64,000 bases of DNA from Sediminimonas sp. (GTDB lineage Bacteria; Pseudomonadota; Alphaproteobacteria; Rhodobacterales; Rhodobacteraceae). Position numbers and translations under genes: made by a program. This document shows positions 50,697 to 58,950 of the stretch, piece by piece. The DNA lies in assembly GCF_024637375.1 (NCBI RefSeq), contig NZ_JAGXFK010000018.1, positions 45,232-109,231 of the forward strand. The letters are read 5' to 3'. The notes beneath the pieces were generated by a model. It searched no databases. It was given only the letters and a program-made list of their open reading frames with translations, and was not told the DNA's origin. Within the stretch, counting starts at the first letter, position 1. Every line of letters begins with the position of its first letter.

Positions 50697-51959
50697 TCAG
50701 GCGGCGGTCAGTTGCGAGGCGTCGTGCCCGGCCATCCGGGCCGTGACGATGGCGCCCTCGGGACGGTCGCTGCCAAAGGCCACTTCGGCGAAATGCGGCG
50801 TGCGGCCCATGCGCGGGCTTTCCATCAGCACCGGATGGTCGCGACCCACCTGTGCCGCCAGGTGCGCCGCCACGCGCGCCTTTCCCGCCGCCCGCAACCG
50901 CGCCGCCCGGTCCTTGATCGCGCGCCCGTCGACCTGCGGCATGCGCGCCGCCGGGGTGCCGGCTCGCGGGCTGAACGGAAAGACATGCAGCCATGTCAGG
51001 CCACAGTCTGCGACCAGCCGCAGCGAATTGTCGAACATCGCCTCGGTCTCGGTTGGAAAGCCCGCGATGATATCGGCGCCGAAGGTGATGTCGGGGCGCA
51101 GGCGCCGCGCCTCCTCGCAGAAACGGATCGCGTCATCGCGCAGGTGGCGACGCTTCATCCGTTTCAGGATCAGGTCGTCGCCGTGTTGCAGGCTCAGATG
51201 CAGATGCGGCATCAGGCGCGGCTCGGTGGCGATGGCCTGCATCAGGTTGTCGTCCGCCTCGATGCTGTCGATCGAGCTGATACGCAACCGCGGCAGATCG
51301 GGCACCAGCCGCAGGATGCGCATGACCAGGTCGCCCAGCCGCGGTTGCGCCGGCAGATCGGCGCCCCAGCTTGTCAGGTCGACGCCGGTCAGGACCACCT
51401 CGTTGAACCCGCGATCGACCAGCCGCTTGATCTGCTCGACCACCACGCCGGCGGGTACGCTGCGCGAGTTGCCCCGCCCATAAGGGATGATGCAAAAGGT
51501 GCAGCGATGGTCGCAGCCGTTCTGCACCTGCACATAGGCGCGGCTACGGGTACCGAACCCGTCGATCAGATGACCGGCGGTTTCGCGCACGCTCATGATG
51601 TCGTCGACCTGCACGCGCTCCGTCTCTCCGGTGAAATCGGGCGCCAGCCGCGCCCATGTGTCGGGCTGCATCTTCTCGCTGTTGCCGATCACCGCATCGA
51701 CCTCGTCCATCGCGGCGAATGTCTGCGGCTCGGTCTGCGCGGCGCAGCCGGTCACGATCAGCCGCGCCTGCGGGTTCTCGCGCTTCAGGCGGCGGATTTC
51801 CTGGCGCGCCTTGCGCACCGCCTGCGCGGTGACGGCGCAGGTATTGACCACCACCGCGCCCTCGACCCCGGCCTGCGCCGCCAGATCGCGCATCGCCTGA
51901 GTCTCGTAGCTGTTCAACCGGCAGCCGAGGGTCGAAAAGATCGGCGTGCGCGCGGTCAT
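50697..51959 (-). CDS. mtaB: tRNA t6A37 methylthiotransferase MtaB (radical SAM)
   Basis: [23 protein letters not shown]; radical [22 protein letters not shown]. Confidence 0.93.
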   Translation of the reverse strand: MTARTPIFSTLGCRLNSYETQAMRDLAAQAGVEGAVVVNTCAVTAQAVRKARQEIRRLKRENPQARLIVTGCAAQTEPQTFAAMDEVDAVIGNSEKMQPDTWARLAPDFTGETERVQVDDIMSVRETAGHLIDGFGTRSRAYVQVQNGCDHRCTFCIIPYGRGNSRSVPAGVVVEQIKRLVDRGFNEVVLTGVDLTSWGADLPAQPRLGDLVMRILRLVPDLPRLRISSIDSIEADDNLMQAIATEPRLMPHLHLSLQHGDDLILKRMKRRHLRDDAIRFCEEARRLRPDITFGADIIAGFPTETEAMFDNSLRLVADCGLTWLHVFPFSPRAGTPAARMPQVDGRAIKDRAARLRAAGKARVAAHLAAQVGRDHPVLMESPRMGRTPHFAEVAFGSDRPEGAIVTARMAGHDASQLTAA

Positions 51960-52789
51960 GACACCGCCTCCAGGAATTCGGGCGTCAGCCAGCCGTCGGC
52001 CACGTGCATCGTCGGGCCGGTCATCCAGACGCCATCGTCGCGCCATTCCACGTCCAGCGACCCACCGTCCAGATCGACGCGCACCCGCGGCCCCGTCAAC
52101 CCGCGCCGCACCGCCGCCACAGCCACCGCGCAGGACGAAGAGCCAGAGGCCGGCGTGACGCCCGCGCCGCGCTCCCACACCCGCACGCGCAGGCGGTCGG
52201 GGCCGGTCAGCGCGGCAAACTGCACGTTGGTGCGCTCGGGGAACAACTCGTGCGTCTCGATCGCGGCGCCGCGCGCGGCAAGGTCAACGGCCTCGGCATC
52301 GTCAACGAAAAAGGTGCAATGCGGGTTGCCCATGCCGGTGGCAACCGGCGCCCCCTCGATCGGCAGGGCCAGCGTGTCCACCTCGCGCGCCAGCGGCACC
52401 TCGCGCCAACCAAGCTGCGGCGCGCCCATGTTGACGGATGTCATCCCGCCGCCGGCATCGCGGGCCGCAAGCTCGCCGCGCGCGGTGGACAGGTGCAACA
52501 CCTCCTTGCCCGTCTCGCGCATCAGGTGGCGCGCGATACAGCGCGTCGCGTTCCCGCATGCCGCCGATTCCGAGCCGTCGGCGTTATAGAACGTCAGGTG
52601 CGCATCCCCCGCCCCGGCCGAGATCACCGCCAACTGGTCGAACCCGATGCCGCGGCGCCTGTCGGCCAACGCGCAAATCAGCGCCGGCGGCAGATCGATC
52701 GCGCGCGCACGCGCATCCACGACAACGAAATCGTTGCCCAGCCCGTGCATCTTCATGAAGGGCAATTCCGCCCGTGCCTGATCGCTCAT
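51956..52789 (-). CDS. dapF: Diaminopimelate epimerase
   Basis: [50 protein letters not shown]. Confidence 0.95.
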   Translation of the reverse strand: MSDQARAELPFMKMHGLGNDFVVVDARARAIDLPPALICALADRRRGIGFDQLAVISAGAGDAHLTFYNADGSESAACGNATRCIARHLMRETGKEVLHLSTARGELAARDAGGGMTSVNMGAPQLGWREVPLAREVDTLALPIEGAPVATGMGNPHCTFFVDDAEAVDLAARGAAIETHELFPERTNVQFAALTGPDRLRVRVWERGAGVTPASGSSSCAVAVAAVRRGLTGPRVRVDLDGGSLDVEWRDDGVWMTGPTMHVADGWLTPEFLEAVS

Positions 52790-52895
52790 GGCCGGGCATA
52801 TAGACCGCGCCGCGCCGCGAATCCAGCCGCCACGCAAGAAACCGGCGATTCGGGGTTGACCCCCCGCCCCGCGCTTTCTAGATACCGCGTCCAGT

Positions 52896-52971
52896 GGGCC
52901 GTTAGCTCAGTTGGTAGAGCAACTGACTTTTAATCAGTGGGTCGCAGGTTCGAATCCTGCACGGCTCACCA
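52896..52971 (+). tRNA. tRNA-Lys (anticodon TTT)
   Basis: GGGCCGTTAGCTCAGTTGGTAGAGCAACTGACTTTTAATCAGTGGGTCGCAGGTTCGAATCCTGCACGGCTCACCA; full cloverleaf with encoded CCA. Confidence 0.97.
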
Positions 52972-53048
52972 CTGTTTCAAGCACTTAGCAGAAGTGCGCC
53001 AGACCTGTTGGAACGTGTTGGAACGATGATGTTCGCGAATTGATCCAA

Positions 53049-54275
53049 CTACTTTTTGCGGCGCAGTTGGACGATCTGGTTCGCCCCCTCGCTTCGGCTC
53101 CTCGAGTAGCGGTTCGTCGTCGAGACGCTGGCGTGCTGAGCCGCATCCCGGAGCGCATATGGATCGACCCCGAGGCTTTTCGCTTCGGTGACTGCGCCGG
53201 CTCTCACATCCATCATCCAGATGTTTGCCGGCAGACCCGCAACCTTGCGCAGACGTGCCCAGGCCTGTGACCAGCCGCTGATCGTATAGGGCAGCCCATG
53301 TGCACGCGTGGACCGAATCACCGGTCCGACCGGCTCATCGGGGCGCAAGAGGCGAAGCCGGGACTGGATTTCGGGCAGCGGAGCGAGATCAAAACAATAG
53401 GGCTCGGGCAGGCTTTTTGCCGTCTTGGAGATCACCTTCGAAAATCCGCTCAGATCGGGGTCGAACATGTCCCAGGTCAGGCCATCCTGCCAGCGCTTGC
53501 CATTTCGGATGATACCGCCTTCAAGCTCATCCGTGGCGAGCCATTGACCACGCACATCGACCGCTCTTAGGGTCAGCTCGAACTGCAGCAGTATGCCCAA
53601 TGCGAAATCCGGCATGCCCTCTGCGTCAGCTTCGGCGACGATCTTGTAGACCTGCTCACGTGTCGGCGCCGCTTGCCGGCCGGCACCAACCTGGAACCGC
53701 ATCTCGCCGAGTGTCTCCGCAACAGCAGCCGCTTCCCTGATCTGCAGCGCTTTTCCGTACCGCGCTACGCGCCGGAGCGTATTGAAGAAGCGATGGATGT
53801 AGGAAACGGACCGCCCCTTTTCCTCCATGGCCTTTTGCGCTCGCTTGATTTGCTCGTAGGTCAGATCCTCGATCTGCATATGCCCCACAACGACTTCCAG
53901 CTTTGCAAGCTGCTGAAGGTAGCCCTGCTTCGTGTTTCCCTTCACCTCGTGTATCGGCGAAAACTCGTCAGATTTGTATCGGCCGATCAGATAGTGCCAG
54001 GAGCCAAGCTTGACCTTCGAGTGATCCAGACCTTCCCACCAGCGCAAGAGCTCCCGGGTGAGCTGGCGGCATCGCAACGCCCGCTCTTTCTGGTGCCCAT
54101 CACCGGGGTGGCCGGGTTCTCCAACCTTCACCGCTTTCACATTGTAACCGGCGGTCAGGTATTTCGATGGGCACTTCCAGCGTGCCTGTCTGTGATGAGG
54201 GTCTCTGCCCGACCACGACAGGCAGGGCGCGTACAAGGGATCAGAGCCATTCCACAAGGCTGACTTAAACGGCAT
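53049..54275 (-). CDS. Tyrosine-type site-specific integrase (phage/island integrase)
   Basis: ORF 408 aa; C-terminal MDVRAGAVTEA...LRDAAQHASVSTTNRYSRSR (R...HxxS..T..Y); immediately downstream of tRNA-Lys. Confidence 0.9.
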   Translation of the reverse strand: MPFKSALWNGSDPLYAPCLSWSGRDPHHRQARWKCPSKYLTAGYNVKAVKVGEPGHPGDGHQKERALRCRQLTRELLRWWEGLDHSKVKLGSWHYLIGRYKSDEFSPIHEVKGNTKQGYLQQLAKLEVVVGHMQIEDLTYEQIKRAQKAMEEKGRSVSYIHRFFNTLRRVARYGKALQIREAAAVAETLGEMRFQVGAGRQAAPTREQVYKIVAEADAEGMPDFALGILLQFELTLRAVDVRGQWLATDELEGGIIRNGKRWQDGLTWDMFDPDLSGFSKVISKTAKSLPEPYCFDLAPLPEIQSRLRLLRPDEPVGPVIRSTRAHGLPYTISGWSQAWARLRKVAGLPANIWMMDVRAGAVTEAKSLGVDPYALRDAAQHASVSTTNRYSRSRSEGANQIVQLRRKK

Positions 54276-54534
54276 TCAGATTTATCTCCTCCCTGGTGCG
54301 TTCTTGATAGATCGAAGGGGCAGACGCATCTGGAATACGGCGGCGCTGTGCGATCCACGCATCTACATCGCTCTTGTGGTAAAGGTCGGTGACATGATCT
54401 TTCTCTGGAAAGCCCTCAGCCTTCAGGGCCTCGCGTTTGCGAGAGAACTGATCCTTGGTCATCCCGAGCCGTTGCGCAGCCCAGGAGACCGAGCCGTAGG
54501 CGCTGCCGTCGTTAAAAGTGAGATCGCTTCTCAT
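54265..54534 (-). CDS. Small MerR/HTH-type DNA-binding protein, possible excisionase/RDF
   Basis: MRSDLTFNDGSAYGSVSWAAQRLGMTKDQFSRKREALKAEGFPEKDHVTDLYHKSDVDAWIAQRR; overlaps the integrase start (ORF may extend to 54609). Confidence 0.6.
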   Translation of the reverse strand: MRSDLTFNDGSAYGSVSWAAQRLGMTKDQFSRKREALKAEGFPEKDHVTDLYHKSDVDAWIAQRRRIPDASAPSIYQERTREEINLNAV

Positions 54535-54736
54535 ACCGGAATTTCTCCGTTTTGTGAGATGTTTGGGGATCAGGGGGCAACTGTCAGGACGAAGCATCCC
54601 GTCTTGCAAGTAGAGTCAGTTGTCTATCTCGCGCCCATTCGAGCGAAAGCCATGAGGCCCAAAAATCTGTGGCACAGAAAATATATGGAAGCTCAGCTGG
54701 GCCGACCATATGTGGTAGCCTCACCGAACCGTGCCC

Positions 54737-54758
54737 GACCCACAACATATTGTGGGTC
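54737..54758. promoter_or_regulatory. Palindrome GACCCACAACATATTGTGGGTC
   Basis: 9-bp perfect arms, 4-nt spacer, in non-coding sequence upstream of the integrase module. Confidence 0.4.
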
Positions 54759-54834
54759 TAAGCAACGAGCGACAGCTTACAATACATGCAGTCTTGTCCC
54801 ACTCACCTCCAGATTAGAGAGTTGCGGACAGGTG

Positions 54835-54950
54835 TGCAATGCTCCCAATAGTCATTTTGCAAAAAAGATTGCAGTTGTGTATTGCAATCTGTATCTGGTG
54901 TGATTCGATTTGATGTGGTGCGGTGTGATGTGGAGCAAAAGATATTGCAC
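54835..54950. promoter_or_regulatory. Cluster of TTGCA/TGCAA motifs
   Basis: tgcaat 54835; ttttgcaaaa 54855; attgca 54868; attgcaat 54881; attgca 54944. Confidence 0.35.
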
Positions 54951-54973
54951 CAAACTCCGACGCCAGCCCATTT

Positions 54974-55043
54974 CCATACAGGGACTCACTTCGAAAAAAC
55001 TCGCTGACGCTCGCTTTTGTCTCGTGGCGCCTGTAGTCGCTGG
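54974..55043. repeat. Structured element A (CCATACAGGGACTC...GAAAAAACTCGCTGACGCTCGCTTTT...GGCGCCTGTAG...CTGG)
   Basis: Outer arms TACAGG/CCTGTA; same organisation as element B at 63781-63843. Confidence 0.4.
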
Positions 55044-55298
55044 GAAGATTGATTATTGATACCGGGAGACTTAACGCATGCTGCGCGCGCGAGGCCGATC
55101 AATTGATCCGACCCCCAGACCGCCAACCCGACGAACCACACCAAACCGAAGCCGACCCTGTCACACCGCACCACGACGAAGCGACGGACACCAAGTGATA
55201 CCGAGCCCAAGCACACCACAAGCACATCAAAGGCTCACAGGCATACTCGCCGCTGAGCGCCAACCAGACCGAGAGCGGCTTTCAGTGGATGTTCCCGG

Positions 55299-56087
55299 AT
55301 GAAGGGACTTCTGTCGCGAATACTCAACCGCGGGGCGCCGCCCGTAGAGCCCGAGGTCGCCCCGGCGAGCGCAGACCTGCAACCCGAGCGCCCCTTCGTG
55401 GCCATCGGCGACGTGCATGGTCGTGTGGATTTGTTGCTGGAGATCGACCGGCTGATCGAGGCGCGCTGCCCCGGATGGCCGGTGGTGTTTCTGGGCGATT
55501 ACGTTGATCGCGGCGAACAGAGCCGCGATGTGCTGGATCTGTTGATGTCGGTTTCGCCCCAAGACACGCCGCCGGTCGTTTGCCTGATGGGCAACCACGA
55601 ACGCATGCTGCTGGATTTTCTCGACGATCCTGCGAAGAACGGGCCGAGATGGCTGAGAAACGGCGGCTTGCAGGCGCTGGCCAGTTTCGGCGTTGCGCCG
55701 CCGCGCGGCGGCAGCACCGATCCGGCGGCGCTCGATGAGGTGCGCGAGCGGCTGGCTGCGGCGATGGGCGCGGCGATGATCGCGTGGCTCAGGGCGCGCC
55801 CGCTGTCATGGCACAGCGGCAATGTCTGGGCCGTGCATGCCGCTGCCGACCCCGAGCTGCCGATGACCGATCAATCCGACAATGTGCTTCTCTGGGGCCA
55901 CCCCGAGTTCCTCCGCAAGCCGCGCGCCGACGGGCAATGGGTTGTCCACGGTCATACTGTCGTCGAGGCGCCGCAGGCATCGGCAGGGCGGATCGCGGTG
56001 GATACCGGTGCCTACGCCACCGGGCGCCTGACCGCTGCGGCAATCAGTGCCGATGGTGTCAGTTTCATTCAAACCGGAGAAGGCTGA
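55299..56087 (+). CDS. Metallophosphoesterase, PPP-type serine/threonine phosphatase
   Basis: ORF 262 aa; FVAIGDVHGRVDLLLEI, FLGDYVDRGEQS, CLMGNHERML. Confidence 0.93.
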   Translation: MKGLLSRILNRGAPPVEPEVAPASADLQPERPFVAIGDVHGRVDLLLEIDRLIEARCPGWPVVFLGDYVDRGEQSRDVLDLLMSVSPQDTPPVVCLMGNHERMLLDFLDDPAKNGPRWLRNGGLQALASFGVAPPRGGSTDPAALDEVRERLAAAMGAAMIAWLRARPLSWHSGNVWAVHAAADPELPMTDQSDNVLLWGHPEFLRKPRADGQWVVHGHTVVEAPQASAGRIAVDTGAYATGRLTAAAISADGVSFIQTGEG

Positions 56088-56141
56088 GGCGGCGGCGCGC
56101 ACTCCCATAGCGGCCCAGTTTATCCTGTCATTCTCATTTGC

Positions 56142-56214
56142 GATGCGCTAATTCTGCGCCAATTGCATTTACATTGTCAGAGCGTCATATGAAAGAAACC
56201 AGAATTAGCGCATC
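56142..56214. promoter_or_regulatory. 14-bp perfect inverted repeat around the BY-kinase start codon
   Basis: GATGCGCTAATTCT (56142-56155) and AGAATTAGCGCATC (56201-56214); start codon 56189 lies in the intervening loop. Confidence 0.5.
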
Positions 56215-58342
56215 TGATCAAAGCGATGCGCGGGCTTCGCAAGCCATGCCGGGCGACGACGAAATCGACCTGATGGAGTTGGCGCACGCCTTGTGGCGGG
56301 GAAAGTGGCTGATCGCGATCGCGGCGCTGCTGGCCTTGATTGCCGGGGCCTATTACGCCTTCGGCATGGCCGAGTCCCGATACGAGTCCAGCGCCAAGCT
56401 CACGCTGGAGATGCGCACCAACCAGGTCGTGGATATCGAAAGCGTCATGTCCGGCGTCTCGACCGAAACGGCGGCGCTGAACACCGAGATCGAGATCATC
56501 CTGTCGCGCCGGGTGCTGGGCAAGCTCGTGGACGAGTTGAACCTGGTCGACGACCCTGAGTTCAACAGCGATCTGCGCGCGCCCTCGGGTCTGTCGCAGG
56601 TGATCGGCACCGCGAAAGGCCTGCTGGACAGCGGCGACGCGGCAGAAGACGGCCCGCCGAAATCGCCACGCGATGACACCGTCGACGCGCTGCGCGAGGC
56701 ACTGTCGGCCTCGGTCCAACGCGATACTTACGTGTTCACCATTCGAGCCACGACCGGGAATTCCGAGAAATCGGCGCGGATCGTGAACGCGCTGGCCGAT
56801 CTCTACATTGCCGAGCAGATCGCGGTGAAGTTCGAGGCCACCGAACAGGCGGTGGCGTGGCTTTCGGAGCGGGTGACCGAGCTGGAACAGGAGCTGCGCG
56901 AGAAGGAAGACACGCTTAAGGACGCGCGGTCCGAGACCGACCTGATCAGCCCCGAGGCGCTGGAAGGTCTCAACCTGCAGGCCAAGGATCTGCGCGACCG
57001 GCTGGATGAGATGCGCACCCGCGCCGAGGTGGTCAGGGAACAGGCCGAGCGGCTGCGCGGCTTGCGCGCGCGCGGCGAGCGCACCGCCATCGTCGAGGCC
57101 ACCGGCGACTCGACGCTGCGACAGTTGTTTCGCGCGATCCGGGACGGCGACACCGACGCCGATGCTCCGGCAATGTTCAACCAGCGCCTTGACGCGGTTC
57201 TTGCGAACATGGGGAACGAGGCTGACCGTATGGCCAGCCAGGCCAATGCGCTGGCGGAATCCTACCGCAACCTGCAGGACCGGATCGATCGGCAATCCGC
57301 CGACCTGGTGCGCATCCAGCAGATGACGCGCGAGGCCGAGACCACGCGCACGCTTTATGAGACGTTCCTGACACGCCTGAAGGAAACCACCATTCAACGC
57401 GGGCTGCAGCAGGCCGACAGCCGGGTGCTGTCTGACGCGATCCCCGGCAAGAAGGTCGCGCCGCGCATTTCGCTGATCCTGGCGCTGTCGCTGGTATTGG
57501 GCCTCATGGGTGGGGCGGCCGTCGTTCTGGTGCGGCAGTTCATGCACAACACCTTCCGCACCGCCGAGGAGATCGAGGCGGCGACCGGTCTGCCGGTGCT
57601 GGGCCAGATCCCGAAGATGCCTTTCAAGGCACGCGACGATCTTATCGGGTATCTGAAGGACAAGCCGACCTCGGCCTCGGCCGAGGCCATCCGCAACCTG
57701 CGCACCACGCTCTTGCTGTCGGATATCGACAATCCGCCCAAGGTGATCATGTCGACCTCGGCACTGCCCGGCGAGGGCAAGACGACGCAGTCCATCGCGC
57801 TGACGCAGAACCTGGCCGGGCTCGACAGGCGGGTGCTGCTGATCGAGGGCGACATCCGGCGGCGCACCCTCACGCAATATTTCAGCGACGTGCCGGCGGG
57901 CGGGATCCTGACTGCGCTGTCGGGCGAGGTGCCATTGCACGAGGTGGTGTTCCACGACGACCGGCTCGGCGCCGACGTGCTGATGGGCGAGAAATCGCGC
58001 GCCAACGCGGCCGACCTGTTTTCCTCCGAGCGGTTCCGCGACTTCATGGTCCGGGCGCGCGAGGCCTACGACTTCGTCATCATCGACACGCCGCCGGTGC
58101 TGGTGGTGCCCGACGCGCGGGTGATCGGCCAGCACGTCGACGCGATCCTGTTCTCGGTGGCCTGGGACCGGACGCTACGCGCCCAGGTCATCGCGGCGCT
58201 GCGCGAATTCGAATCGGTCAACCTGCGCGTCACCGGCATCGCGCTGGCACAGATCGACCCCAAGGGCATGCGCCGCTATGGCTATGGCGGCAAGTACGGG
58301 GCCTACGGAGCCTATGGAAAAGGCTATTACGAGGCTGGCTAA
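56189..58342 (+). CDS. Wzz/BY-kinase exopolysaccharide biosynthesis protein (polysaccharide co-polymerase with tyrosine autokinase)
   Basis: Wzz-type N-terminus ALWRGKWLIAIAALLALIAGAYYAF; coiled coil; kinase STSALPGEGKTTQSIALTQNLA; FVIIDTPPVLVVPDARV; Tyr-rich tail YGYGGKYGAYGAYGKGYYEAG. Confidence 0.94.
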   Translation: MKETRISASDQSDARASQAMPGDDEIDLMELAHALWRGKWLIAIAALLALIAGAYYAFGMAESRYESSAKLTLEMRTNQVVDIESVMSGVSTETAALNTEIEIILSRRVLGKLVDELNLVDDPEFNSDLRAPSGLSQVIGTAKGLLDSGDAAEDGPPKSPRDDTVDALREALSASVQRDTYVFTIRATTGNSEKSARIVNALADLYIAEQIAVKFEATEQAVAWLSERVTELEQELREKEDTLKDARSETDLISPEALEGLNLQAKDLRDRLDEMRTRAEVVREQAERLRGLRARGERTAIVEATGDSTLRQLFRAIRDGDTDADAPAMFNQRLDAVLANMGNEADRMASQANALAESYRNLQDRIDRQSADLVRIQQMTREAETTRTLYETFLTRLKETTIQRGLQQADSRVLSDAIPGKKVAPRISLILALSLVLGLMGGAAVVLVRQFMHNTFRTAEEIEAATGLPVLGQIPKMPFKARDDLIGYLKDKPTSASAEAIRNLRTTLLLSDIDNPPKVIMSTSALPGEGKTTQSIALTQNLAGLDRRVLLIEGDIRRRTLTQYFSDVPAGGILTALSGEVPLHEVVFHDDRLGADVLMGEKSRANAADLFSSERFRDFMVRAREAYDFVIIDTPPVLVVPDARVIGQHVDAILFSVAWDRTLRAQVIAALREFESVNLRVTGIALAQIDPKGMRRYGYGGKYGAYGAYGKGYYEAG

Positions 58343-58438
58343 ATTTTTTATGGTACGATTTCGGGTTGGATTTTCTGTTTTCTTCGGGGCGGGATGCGTG
58401 TATTGTTGGTGTGAAGCTTGAAAAAGGATTTACGCGCC

Positions 58439-58762
58439 ATGAAGAGATTTACAGTTTCCGCCTTCGCGCTTGCCGCCGGCCTGGTCACGGCCGCGCCCGC
58501 CGTGGCGCAGGACACCTTCGCCCGTCAGGGCAACGAGACGGCCATGGAGATGGCGATGCGCATCGGGGCCTGCGGCGGCCAGGGCATCAACAACGCCGAG
58601 TTCGTCGAGAACGGTGTCACCCGGCTTCAGGTGCAGTGCCCCGGCGGCATCGCGGGCATGGACGGCGGTCTGGGCGGCGGCGGTGCCGCGGCGGTCGGCC
58701 TTCTCTTTGTTGCGGCCGTGGCCGGTGCCAGCGGCTCTTCCGGGACGACCGGGACGAACTGA
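58439..58762 (+). CDS. Small secreted Gly-rich protein (YjbE/GfcA-like by position and composition)
   Basis: MKRFTVSAFALAAGLVTAAPAVAQ signal peptide; tail GGGGAAAVGLLFVAAVAGASGSSGTTGTN. Confidence 0.7.
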   Translation: MKRFTVSAFALAAGLVTAAPAVAQDTFARQGNETAMEMAMRIGACGGQGINNAEFVENGVTRLQVQCPGGIAGMDGGLGGGGAAAVGLLFVAAVAGASGSSGTTGTN

Positions 58763-58828
58763 CCGGGTCTCGCCGATCCGCAGGGCGCGGCGATGCCGTG
58801 GCGGGTTTGCGGGGCATGCGAATGGAAA

Positions 58829-58864
58829 ACAAAAGGGCGGCACCCGCGGGTGCCGCCCTTTTGT
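58829..58864. terminator. Bidirectional rho-independent terminator
   Basis: ACAAAAGGGCGGCACCCG/CGGGTGCCGCCCTTTTGT: 36-bp perfect palindrome with T tracts both ways between convergent genes. Confidence 0.85.
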
Positions 58865-58950
58865 CTTGTTTCGCCCCCGCGCACGAGGCGCGGCGCCTTG
58901 CCCGGCCGCTCCTCCCCCCCTCGCGCGAGACGGTTCGGGGGCCGGACGTA

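Noticed and set aside
54304-54903. 199-aa plus-strand ORF in the integrase region
   Set aside because: First part is antisense to the HTH gene, no recognisable domain, no clear ribosome binding site; region treated as non-coding.
56177-58135. 652-aa minus-strand ORF
   Set aside because: Antisense to the BY-kinase, with no domain signature.
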